From Chloroflexia bacterium (lineage in GTDB: Bacteria > Chloroflexota > Chloroflexia > Thermomicrobiales > UBA6265): a DNA stretch of 6,132 nucleotides. The stretch is from contig JAUIGA010000210.1 in NCBI GenBank assembly GCA_030430125.1, positions 1 through 6,132 on the forward strand, given 5' to 3'. This document shows positions 1 through 5,673 of this stretch, one piece after another. Made by a program: the position numbers and the translations under genes. Under the pieces are notes generated by a model, which worked only from the letters and a program-made list of their open reading frames with translations, did not search any database and was not told where the DNA came from. Every line of letters begins with the position of its first letter. The first letter of the stretch is position 1.

Positions 1-1
1 G

Positions 2-1114
2 GAGCAGATCGGGGGGGAGCGCAACTGGGATTACCGGTATGTCTGGGTGCGCGACGCCGCGTTCTCCGTCTATGCGCTGCGTCGCATCGGGCTCCACCGC
101 GAGGCGTGGGAGTTTCTCAGCTGGGTTCTTGGCGTCGCGAGAGATCGCCGCATCAACCCCATGTACACGCTGGACGGCGACATGATCATCCCGGAGCGCG
201 AAGATCTGTCCCTGCAGGGGTATCGCGGCTCGTCGCCGGTGCGCTGGGGAAACGGAGCCCACGGACAGCAACAGCATGACGTGTACGGCGAGTTGCTCGA
301 CTGCGCGTTCATGTGGAGCAATCACGGCGGACAGATCGGTCGCGACCTGTGGGACGATCTGCGCAAGTACGCCGATCGGGCCGCCGAGGTCTGGGATACG
401 CCGGACCAGGGTATCTGGGAAGTGCGGTCTCAGGGCCGCGTGCAGACCTATTCGGCCGGCATTTGCCAGATCGCGCTTGACCGTGCCGCCCGGATCGCCC
501 GGCGCTACCGGTTGGATGGCGATATTGCACACTGGGAGCAAACCGCGCGGACGATCCAGCAGCGCATTCTCGCGGAGGCGTGGGACGAACGACAGGGGTT
601 CCTGACACAGGGGTTGCAGGGCGGACATCTGGATGCGGCGATCCTGGGGTTGCCTATCCGCAACGTGCTGCCGGCCGATCACCCCCGGGTCATCGCGACC
701 GTCGATGCCGTGGACCGCGAGCTCGGAGCCGGGGATGGGCTGATTTATCGCTACCATCCGAACATGTCGCCCGATGGCTTGCGGGGCGACGAGGGGGCGT
801 TCGTGTTGTGCAGCTTCTGGATGATCGACAACCTGATCCTCCAGGGGCGACTCGACGAGGCGATGGATCGCTTCGAGCGTATGTGCGACCGCACCAACGC
901 GCTCGGGTTGCTGCCGGAGGAGCTCGATCCCGATACCGGGGATTTCCTGGGGAACTTCCCGCAGGCGTTCTCGCACATCGGGCTGATCTCCAGCGGATTC
1001 AACCTGACACGTGCGCTGCAGCGGCGCGAGACGGGCGCGACGAACGGTCACGAACAACGTTCGCGAGCGCGTGCCACACCGGGAGCACCGGTACCTGGTC
1101 GGACGAGCCGGTAG
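2..1114 (+). CDS. Glycoside hydrolase family 15 protein (glucoamylase/trehalase type), 5' end outside window
   Basis: This is the C-terminal 370 residues of an inverting GH15 glucohydrolase, an enzyme that removes glucose from the non-reducing ends of alpha-glucans or splits trehalose. The reading frame is already open at the left edge and begins with the family signature GGERNWDYRYVWVRD (nt 14-58). Further family blocks follow. GIWEVR (nt 410-427) carries the expected general acid Glu at 419-421, matching the Trp-Glu of fungal glucoamylases. DEGAF with CSFW lies at nt 788-826. LLPEELDPDTGDFLGNFPQAFSH (nt 908-976) carries the expected general base, Glu at 917-919. Both catalytic acids are present, so the enzyme looks intact. 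Family members of this type are about 600-650 residues, so roughly 250 N-terminal residues (the beta-sandwich domain) lie upstream. The last 30 or so residues, rich in Arg, Gly and Pro, look disordered. The likely location is cytoplasmic, although the N-terminus is unseen. Glucoamylase and trehalase activities cannot be separated from this part alone. Confidence 0.95.
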   Translation, partial: EQIGGERNWDYRYVWVRDAAFSVYALRRIGLHREAWEFLSWVLGVARDRRINPMYTLDGDMIIPEREDLSLQGYRGSSPVRWGNGAHGQQQHDVYGELLDCAFMWSNHGGQIGRDLWDDLRKYADRAAEVWDTPDQGIWEVRSQGRVQTYSAGICQIALDRAARIARRYRLDGDIAHWEQTARTIQQRILAEAWDERQGFLTQGLQGGHLDAAILGLPIRNVLPADHPRVIATVDAVDRELGAGDGLIYRYHPNMSPDGLRGDEGAFVLCSFWMIDNLILQGRLDEAMDRFERMCDRTNALGLLPEELDPDTGDFLGNFPQAFSHIGLISSGFNLTRALQRRETGATNGHEQRSRARATPGAPVPGRTSR

Positions 1115-1131
1115 CCGCGGGAACGCACGGT

Positions 1132-1155
1132 TCGTAGAACTGGCAGTCGCTACGA
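1132..1155. terminator. Weak hairpin between convergent stops (possible bidirectional terminator)
   Basis: TCGTAG (1132-1137) and CTACGA (1150-1155) form a 6-bp inverted repeat. A short inner ACT/AGT pairing (1139-1141 with 1145-1147) sits around the loop. It occupies the 35-base gap between the GH15 stop and the glycosyltransferase stop, and its right arm includes the latter stop codon. There is no T-run on either side, so this is only a candidate. Confidence 0.25.
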
Positions 1156-2790
1156 CGGCGCTGGGGGTGTGTAGTCCCGCGCGCGATAGACCGGGATACC
1201 GTCGATCATCGTTTCCAGGTCGTAGTAGCGCCCAACTTCCTGCCAGAAGGTGCGGCTTTCGTCCGGGTACGGACCGGGTTGCCGGGTGCTCACGATGTAC
1301 AGCGGGCGGTCCGGTCCGCGAATGATCGTGATGATCTCGCTGTAGGACTCGGGGAGCGCGCGAAGTTCCTGATCGTAGAGATGCCGGTAGGCGGGGGGAC
1401 GATCCGCAAGATAGTAGATCGCCGCCTGATCGAACGCGACGAACACGCGGGTGCCGGGCTCGCTGTGCTCCTGAAGCCACGTTGCCACCTCGGCCTGCGC
1501 CTGGTATCCGGGATGCGAGTAGAGATAATTGGACACCGCGTTCGTTGAGCCGAGGAACACGATCCACCACGGCGACACCAGCACGAGGACTATCGCGGTC
1601 GCGAGCGCGCGGCGAGTCCATGGCCGCACCGATCGCAGCGCCCTGACGATGATCGACGCCAGCCAGATCGACACCGGGGCGACGATCTGGATGAAGTAGT
1701 GGGTCCACCAGTCGCCGCCCATGGCAATCCCCGCGAGGGAACCCAGCATCCACAGTCGCAGGAGCATGCCGACCCGGTCGTCCGGTGCGGCCAGGTGTGG
1801 ATACGCCGGGGCCCCGATCAGCCGGCTGGCTGCGTTCCGGAGAATGGCGTATCCCCGGAATCGAGGCGCCCATCGGCCAGCGGCGCGATACCGACGCAGC
1901 ACGGCAGCGAGGGCGGCGCGATGGACGACAGCAACGAGGACACCGGCCATCAACAGGAACGGCAGGCTGTTCCACGCGTGGCGGGCCAGTGTCTGGAGCT
2001 GTGTGATCAACGGGACATCGGCGCCGCTCTGCATGGTCAGGCGATAGGTCACGGTGGCGTAGAGGAAATCGCCCCACCCCAGGAACCACCCATGAATGAG
2101 CGCCGGGATGCCGACCGCGGCAACACCCGCGAGGAGCCAGGCGGCGGGCACGCGCCACGATGGGCCCGCTGACGTTCGGTTCATGGCGAAGATCGCGACG
2201 AGCGCCACCGGCAACATGACAATGCCGGACGGCTTCACCATGGTCGCGATACCGACCAGGATGCCGGTAGATACGACCCAGCGGGCGGACCAGCCGGTGT
2301 CGATGGCCTTGATCAACGTCCAGATCGACCACGCGGCTGGCAGCATCATGAACATTTCGGCGTTGGCGGTGAAGCCCTCCATCTTGGGAGACGCCGAGCC
2401 GAGGGTGAAGATCAGTGCCGCGAGGATCGGCACGGGGTTCGGCCGCCAGCGCCGGGCGATCAGCCAAACGGCGACGGTGGTGGCACATGCAGACAGCCAC
2501 GCGGCGAGTCGGAACGCGACGACATCGGTTCCGAGCGTATCGAAGATGAAGGCATAGAGATAAAAGATGCCCTGGGGACGGCTGATCCACAGGTCGTCAT
2601 AGAGCTGGCCGGTTCCGTTGAGCCAGCCGCGAGTGGCGTACGCATACCCGCCCTCGTCGGCGATCATCGGGAGCTGGAGGAATGGCATTCGGGCAAGCAG
2701 CCCGACCGCGAAGGCTGCCAGGAGCCAGCCGGCGTCCTGCCAGGCGCGAGATCCCGCCGATGCGTCGGCGGCGCGAAGCGGGGCGTTCAA
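1150..2790 (-). CDS. GT39/PMT-like (GT-C fold) membrane glycosyltransferase
   Basis: This is a 546-residue polytopic membrane protein of the dolichyl-phosphate-mannose protein mannosyltransferase / ArnT-like superfamily. Such enzymes move a sugar from a polyprenyl-phosphate carrier to a protein, lipid or glycan on the outer face of the membrane. The first membrane helix (about 20-38) is followed by an outer loop with the acidic pair Asp45-Glu46 in ADEGGYAYATRGWLNG and then SRPQGIFYLYAFIFD, the typical catalytic-loop layout. About ten more hydrophobic segments follow up to residue 413, including THYFIQIVAPVSIW (363-376), a block common in GT39 proteins. Residues 415-546 form a soluble, probably extracytoplasmic domain. 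The start is TTG at 2790-2788. It overlaps the stop of the RskA-like gene as TTGA, and no ATG or GTG lies between it and the first helix. GAGG abuts the TTG, which is too close for a normal ribosome site, so translational coupling is likely. Acceptor and sugar are unknown. The same frame stays open far upstream (to 3774), but that part is antisense or overlaps other genes. Confidence 0.85.
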   Translation of the reverse strand: MNAPLRAADASAGSRAWQDAGWLLAAFAVGLLARMPFLQLPMIADEGGYAYATRGWLNGTGQLYDDLWISRPQGIFYLYAFIFDTLGTDVVAFRLAAWLSACATTVAVWLIARRWRPNPVPILAALIFTLGSASPKMEGFTANAEMFMMLPAAWSIWTLIKAIDTGWSARWVVSTGILVGIATMVKPSGIVMLPVALVAIFAMNRTSAGPSWRVPAAWLLAGVAAVGIPALIHGWFLGWGDFLYATVTYRLTMQSGADVPLITQLQTLARHAWNSLPFLLMAGVLVAVVHRAALAAVLRRYRAAGRWAPRFRGYAILRNAASRLIGAPAYPHLAAPDDRVGMLLRLWMLGSLAGIAMGGDWWTHYFIQIVAPVSIWLASIIVRALRSVRPWTRRALATAIVLVLVSPWWIVFLGSTNAVSNYLYSHPGYQAQAEVATWLQEHSEPGTRVFVAFDQAAIYYLADRPPAYRHLYDQELRALPESYSEIITIIRGPDRPLYIVSTRQPGPYPDESRTFWQEVGRYYDLETMIDGIPVYRARDYTPPAPS

Positions 2791-3326
2791 CCTCGTGCGC
2801 CGGCGGCCGCACCGGAGAGCAGCATCGGCCCGGTCGGCGCGGCGCTGCCGGCCAACGGTTCCTGCGAGATGGCAACGCCGCGGAACGCGCCGGTATCCGC
2901 CGCGATGAGGACAAGCCCGACACCGTTGTCGTCGACGCCAAACGTGGCGCCGGGTACGGGTGCGCCTTCCTCCGGAGGCAGGAACCAGACCTGGTACGCC
3001 TGCCCATCCTCCGGCGCGGGGAGATTGACGACGCTGAGCACGCCGGAGCCGCTCGCTGTCAGGTACATCGTGCCGTGGGCATCTCCGGGGCCCTCGGCGG
3101 TCGGCGTGAGCTCGTAGACGGATGCCGTGGCCGCCTCGCGAAGCTGGTTGCGCTCGTCCGTGAGCGCCGCCACCCGCGCGTCGGCGTCTTCCAGATCGGA
3201 CCGCAGGATCGTGGTCCATGCCGCGAGCGCAATACACCCGACAACCGCCGCGATGGCGATGACCCACGGGATCGTGGCGATGGAGCCCAGCGGGGACGGC
3301 GGTCGTGGAGTGGGGCGAGACGACAT
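2787..3326 (-). CDS. Membrane-anchored RskA C-terminal-domain protein lacking the anti-sigma zinc finger
   Basis: The 179-residue product has a 16-residue Pro/Arg-rich cytoplasmic tail, one membrane helix (about 17-40), a heptad-like coiled coil (about 42-66, SDLEDADARVAALTDERNQL) and an extracytoplasmic domain (about 68-172). The last domain matches the C-terminal domain of anti-sigma-K factor RskA. It shows the hallmarks NLPAPEDGQAYQVWFLPPE, then a P.PGATFGVDDNG-type strand, then the ending ISQEPLAGSAAPTGPMLLSG. In true RskA proteins a cytoplasmic domain of about 90 residues (ZAS type, H-x3-C-x2-C) binds the sigma factor. Here it is absent, so the protein is unlikely to hold a sigma factor by itself. 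The start is ATG 3326-3324, with GAGG (3339-3336) 9 bases upstream. The gene overlaps the glycosyltransferase by TTGA, implying one transcript and linked roles at the membrane. The domain match is strong; the function is unknown. Confidence 0.85.
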   Translation of the reverse strand: MSSRPTPRPPSPLGSIATIPWVIAIAAVVGCIALAAWTTILRSDLEDADARVAALTDERNQLREAATASVYELTPTAEGPGDAHGTMYLTASGSGVLSVVNLPAPEDGQAYQVWFLPPEEGAPVPGATFGVDDNGVGLVLIAADTGAFRGVAISQEPLAGSAAPTGPMLLSGAAAGARG

Positions 3327-3410
3327 GATGCGGTACCTCGGGTGGAAGCGAATGACCCCCGGCGGGGCGTTTGCTGCAGACTACTGTACAGATGTTTCGC
3401 ATGGAGCGTT

Positions 3411-3429
3411 CGGACAGGTGTCCGGACAG
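3411..3429. repeat. Palindrome CGGACA-GG-TGTCCG with overlapping CGGACAG direct repeat (possible operator)
   Basis: CGGACA (3411-3416) and TGTCCG (3419-3424) are perfect inverted arms around a GG centre. CGGACAG also occurs twice in direct orientation, at 3411-3417 and 3423-3429, 12 bases apart, about one helical turn. The element lies immediately before the candidate -35 of the cupin-like gene, where an activator or repressor would bind. The symmetry is seen directly; the operator role is inferred. Confidence 0.4.
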
Positions 3430-3458
3430 TTGGTAAACCCCGCGTGAACGAGTAGGAT
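3430..3458 (+). promoter_or_regulatory. Candidate sigma-70 promoter for the cupin-like gene
   Basis: TTGGTA (3430-3435) and TAGGAT (3453-3458) are separated by 17 bases, and each matches 4 of 6 consensus positions. Transcription would begin near 3465 and give a leader of about 130 bases before the GTG at 3594. The AT content here is higher than in the flanking DNA. The match is modest. Confidence 0.35.
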
Positions 3459-3578
3459 ACAGAACAGCTACAAACCGGATGTCGAACGCTTGCGGTTCCT
3501 CGGCAGATCGTCGCTTGGGAGGGAACGACTGCCAGTGAGCGCGCGATACCGGTGGATCCCATTCGGGGATGCACGGCT

Positions 3579-3585
3579 GGAAGGA
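3579..3585 (+). promoter_or_regulatory. Ribosome binding site GGAAGGA that decides the cupin-like gene's start
   Basis: GGAAGGA ends 8 bases before the GTG at 3594, which is good Shine-Dalgarno spacing. The in-frame GTG at 3552 has no such site. Starting there would also put 14 extra residues, including acidic ones, in front of an otherwise well-formed signal peptide. Confidence 0.8.
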
Positions 3586-3593
3586 ATGACGAC

Positions 3594-4835
3594 GTGAGTA
3601 CACGTGGCTGGTGGCGCGCGACCGGGATGGTGGTCTGCGCGCTGATGATCGCAACCATGTCGCTGGGCCTGGGGGCAGGACCGGCGGCCGCACGGAGCCA
3701 GCAGGCGACGCAGGAACCGGAGGTGACCCCCACCCCGGTGGTCGGCTCGGCAACGGGGCAGTTGCAGACCGCACCCGAGGAATCGCCCACCGCAGAGGAG
3801 GCCGCGCCGGAATCGAACACCGGCCAGACGACCGGACCGGTGGCGTCCGGAGTCGATGGCGACACCGCGCCGGCGGTGCTGGCGCAGGGGCTGGTGTACC
3901 TGAACGGCGACGACGTCGTCTGGCAGGTTCGCGAAGTCGAATTGTCCGGAAGCGAAACTGTCACCGGGAATGCTCGTATTCTGCTGCAGCGCACCGGGAC
4001 GAGTGTCGTTCGCAACGATCTCACCGGCAAGCGGGCGCGTCTCGAGTCTGGCGAGGCCTATTTCGCCTCCGCCGGCGACCCCTACACCACCTTCAAAGAG
4101 GGCAGCGATCCATCCGTCATGTGGGTGTTCGAGATCGCCAACGACAACACGGTCGGGGAGGGAGCCTTCTATCTCAGCCCCAATGTGTCGGGGTACGGGG
4201 AATCCGTCTACGATTTCGAGTTCGTGCGCAACGTGCTGGCAGCCGGTGGGTCGGCGCAGTTCGACGGGGGTGATGGCTCCTCGTTGATCATGGTGTTGTC
4301 CGGCAGCGTCGATGTGACCAGCGACAGTGGCACGGCGACGCTGTCCGCTCGCGACGGGCTGGTTGTCCCTGGCGGGGCCAGCATCGCCGCCGGCGACAGT
4401 GAGGCGGTGGTCGTGACCATGGCCGTGGGGCCGACGGTCGGTGACAGCTCGGCCGCCCCGCCGGCGCCTGCAGCGCAGGATACGGCATCCGCCGACGCCA
4501 CCGAGATCGAATCCAGCGCGCCGACCGTTGATCAGTCGTCCGAGCCGGCCCAGTCCACAGGCGATGGTGGGTTTGTGACCAGTATCCAGGTCGGCGTGCT
4601 GGACAGCGTTGGCATCACGATGTACGTCGATGGCGAGCTTGTGTTCGACGGATGGCTGGAACCCGGTGAGTGGACCGATTTCTTCACCGGCACGACCTTC
4701 GAGGTCTACACGACCTCGGGCGCAAACACCCAGTTCCAGAACACTTGCGGTGGAGAGCCATTCTGGATGGACTTCACCGAAGGCGATGCGTACTACGTGC
4801 TGGAAGCCAGTGCGGAGTCGTGCGCGCCGGTGTGA
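3594..4835 (+). CDS. Exported acidic cupin-like protein with a C-terminal beta-rich domain, function unknown
   Basis: This is a 413-residue protein of unknown role. Residues 1-34 form a clear signal peptide: the basic start MSTRGWWR, a hydrophobic core, and GPAAA before the likely cleavage near residue 33-34. Residues 36-92 are a Thr/Pro/Glu/Ser-rich spacer. Residues 97-280 look like two cupin-type beta-barrel repeats. The second (205-279) is clearest, with GGSAQFDGG, then SLIMVLSGSVDVTS and DGLVVPGGASIAAG in the usual cupin order. A second low-complexity linker (281-325) leads to a final domain (326-413), VGITMYVDGELVFDGWLEPGEW, that faintly resembles the RodZ C-terminal domain (DUF4115). 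Cys385 and Cys410 could form a disulfide. The protein has no histidine at all and only two lysines, so the His ligands of metal-binding cupins are missing. A binding or structural role is more likely than catalysis. It is divergent from the RskA-like gene and has its own terminator. Confidence 0.8.
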   Translation: MSTRGWWRATGMVVCALMIATMSLGLGAGPAAARSQQATQEPEVTPTPVVGSATGQLQTAPEESPTAEEAAPESNTGQTTGPVASGVDGDTAPAVLAQGLVYLNGDDVVWQVREVELSGSETVTGNARILLQRTGTSVVRNDLTGKRARLESGEAYFASAGDPYTTFKEGSDPSVMWVFEIANDNTVGEGAFYLSPNVSGYGESVYDFEFVRNVLAAGGSAQFDGGDGSSLIMVLSGSVDVTSDSGTATLSARDGLVVPGGASIAAGDSEAVVVTMAVGPTVGDSSAAPPAPAAQDTASADATEIESSAPTVDQSSEPAQSTGDGGFVTSIQVGVLDSVGITMYVDGELVFDGWLEPGEWTDFFTGTTFEVYTTSGANTQFQNTCGGEPFWMDFTEGDAYYVLEASAESCAPV

Positions 4836-4876
4836 CACAGCCGCGAAACAGATGACGGCCGCGATGCATGTGCTCG

Positions 4877-4920
4877 CGCGGCGACCCGCACGGCAGGATG
4901 CCGGGCGGGTCGCTGCGTTT
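4877..4920 (+). terminator. Intrinsic terminator of the cupin-like gene
   Basis: Arms 4877-4889 and 4905-4917 pair over 13 bp with a single G-U. After an A-G mismatch, CGGCA (4891-4895) pairs with TGCCG (4899-4903) around a GGA triloop. The long GC-rich stem starts 42 bases after the stop codon and runs into GTTT. The T-run is short, but the stem is strong and well placed. Confidence 0.7.
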
Positions 4921-5126
4921 CCGTGAAATCCGGCCGGGGGACGGGATGGGCGGTACGTCCCGGGGACGGGTGTACGGCGCCGTATCGACTCCCAGATCGC
5001 CGGTGCTCCTGGCTTCTTCCCGCTGGAATTGGGCATTCATGCGCATTCGTCGTGTACAGTATGTCCCTACCAGCAGGGCGAGTATTCCGGCGTCACCGTG
5101 GCGAGGCAGTGGTCGCCCCAAGGGAG

Positions 5127-5131
5127 GGAGG
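5127..5131 (+). promoter_or_regulatory. Ribosome binding site GGAGG of mscL
   Basis: GGAGG sits 8 bases before the ATG at 5140, inside the purine run 5121-5134. It fixes the mscL start and rules out the in-frame upstream ATG at 5029, which would add 37 non-family residues before the universal MscL N-terminus. Confidence 0.9.
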
Positions 5132-5139
5132 AAGTTGCC

Positions 5140-5559
5140 ATGTTGAAGGAGTTTCGCGAGTTCATCATGCGGGGGAACGTCGTCGACCTCGCGGTCGCGG
5201 TCGTCATCGGTGCCGCGTTCGGGGCAGTGGTGACCTCGATGGTCGAGGATCTGCTGACGCCGTTGATCGCGGCCATCTTTGGCCAACCGGATTTCAGTGC
5301 GCTGACGTTCACCATCAACAGCAGTGAATTCATGTACGGTGAGTTCCTCAATGCGATGTTCTCGTTCCTGACCGTCGCGGTGGCGATCTTCTTCTTTGTG
5401 GTTAAGCCAATGAATGTGGTGATGGAGCGGTTGCGGAGAGGCGAAGAGACGCCTGATCCGACCACCGAGCTCTGCAACTACTGCCGGACCGAGATTTCCC
5501 TCGAAGCGACACGATGCCCGAACTGCACGTCGGAGAACCCGTTCAGCGCGCCGGCATAG
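5140..5559 (+). CDS. mscL: Large-conductance mechanosensitive channel MscL with C-terminal zinc ribbon
   Basis: This is a 139-residue inner-membrane channel that opens under membrane tension to release solutes during osmotic downshock; MscL family channels are homopentamers. The N-terminus MLKEFREFIMRGNVVDLAVAVVIG is the family signature: an amphipathic helix, then pore-lining TM1 (about 15-43) with GAAFGAVVTSMVEDLLTPLI. The periplasmic loop is about 44-66, and TM2 (about 68-92) ends in FFFVVKPMN. The usual cytoplasmic C-terminal helix is replaced or followed by a ribbon with Cys112, Cys115, Cys126 and Cys129 (LCNYC, then RCPNC), a CxxC-x10-CxxC zinc site. To my knowledge MscL proteins with such a tail occur in several phyla, so this is a variant form and not a chimera. 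The gene is monocistronic, with a strong ribosome site before it and hairpins after it. Confidence 0.97.
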   Translation: MLKEFREFIMRGNVVDLAVAVVIGAAFGAVVTSMVEDLLTPLIAAIFGQPDFSALTFTINSSEFMYGEFLNAMFSFLTVAVAIFFFVVKPMNVVMERLRRGEETPDPTTELCNYCRTEISLEATRCPNCTSENPFSAPA

Positions 5560-5571
5560 GTACGAGCGCAT

Positions 5572-5595
5572 CGCATCCCGGGTGTCTGGGATGCG
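5572..5595. repeat. Perfect 8-bp hairpin just after mscL
   Basis: CGCATCCC (5572-5579) and GGGATGCG (5588-5595) pair perfectly around an 8-base loop, 12 bases after the mscL stop. No T-run follows on the plus strand; a G-run does. It may protect the mRNA 3' end or help the stronger terminator that starts 14 bases later. Confidence 0.5.
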
Positions 5596-5609
5596 GGGAG
5601 GGGGGGAAA

Positions 5610-5661
5610 GGGAGACGGCCCGGTGCAGAAGCACCGGGCCGTCTCCCTGTTTGTGTCGTTT
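5610..5661. terminator. Strong terminator shared by mscL and the small convergent gene
   Basis: A perfect 17-bp stem (5610-5626 with 5631-5647) closes a 4-base AGAA loop and is followed on the plus strand by the T-rich stretch 5648-5661. It lies in the 114-base gap between the mscL stop (5559) and the stop of the minus-strand gene (5674). For the minus strand the stem is followed by CTTTCCCCCC, a poorer tail, so termination should be strongest for mscL but may act in both directions. Confidence 0.92.
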
Positions 5662-5673
5662 GGCGACGGACCG

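Larger units (their letters stand above)
3327..3593. promoter_or_regulatory. Divergent intergenic control region between the RskA-like and cupin-like genes
   Basis: These 267 bases separate two divergent gene starts and must hold both promoters. Visible elements are the perfect 8-base palindrome CTGTACAG (3384-3391), a 14-base palindrome with an overlapping direct repeat (3411-3429), a possible plus-strand sigma-70 promoter (3430-3458), and a leader hairpin with arms 3502-3510 and 3526-3533 (GGCAG-a-TCG against CGACTGCC, one bulged A). On the minus strand, TACAGT (3389-3384) preceded by TG could be an extended -10 element for the RskA-like gene, 57 bases before its start codon. I could not find a convincing -35 element for it. 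No gene is seen in this stretch. Confidence 0.5.
4836..5139. other. Intergenic region between the cupin-like gene and mscL
   Basis: No gene is supported in these 304 bases. The left part holds the hairpin terminator of the cupin-like gene (4877-4920). The middle holds several short symmetries: GGGGACGGG repeated directly (4937-4945, 4962-4970), CGTCCC-G-GGGACG (4956-4968), and the perfect 12-base palindrome TACGGCGCCGTA (4973-4984). The right part is less GC-rich and has GCATTC twice (5033-5038, 5043-5048) around ATGCGCAT, then TGTACAGTA (5053-5061), the best -10-like sequence for mscL. The nearest -35-like sequence, TTGGGC (5029-5034), is 20 bases from TACAGT, which is longer than usual, so the promoter call is weak. 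Confidence 0.5.

Noticed and set aside
2682..3455. 257-residue plus-strand open frame opposite the RskA-like gene
   Set aside because: It is antisense to a gene with clear family motifs and overlaps its promoter region; its composition is shadow-like and rich in Arg.
3552..3593. Upstream GTG start for the cupin-like gene
   Set aside because: There is no ribosome site before it, and it would bury the signal peptide behind 14 residues. The GTG at 3594 has GGAAGGA at 8 bases.
2791..3774. Upstream extension of the glycosyltransferase frame, giving an 874-residue protein
   Set aside because: The extra part lies out of frame over the RskA-like gene and antisense to the cupin-like gene. It has an arginine/proline-rich composition typical of GC-rich shadow frames, and the family N-terminus fits the TTG at 2790.
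3468..5036. 522-residue open frame on the minus strand across the cupin-like gene
   Set aside because: It is fully antisense to a gene with a signal peptide, ribosome site and terminator. Its translation is Arg/Gly/His-rich with no recognisable domain, as expected from GC-rich codon bias.
5029..5139. Upstream ATG start adding 37 residues to MscL
   Set aside because: MscL begins with the MLKEFREF-type helix, and GGAGG is ideally spaced for the ATG at 5140. The extension also runs through the likely promoter.
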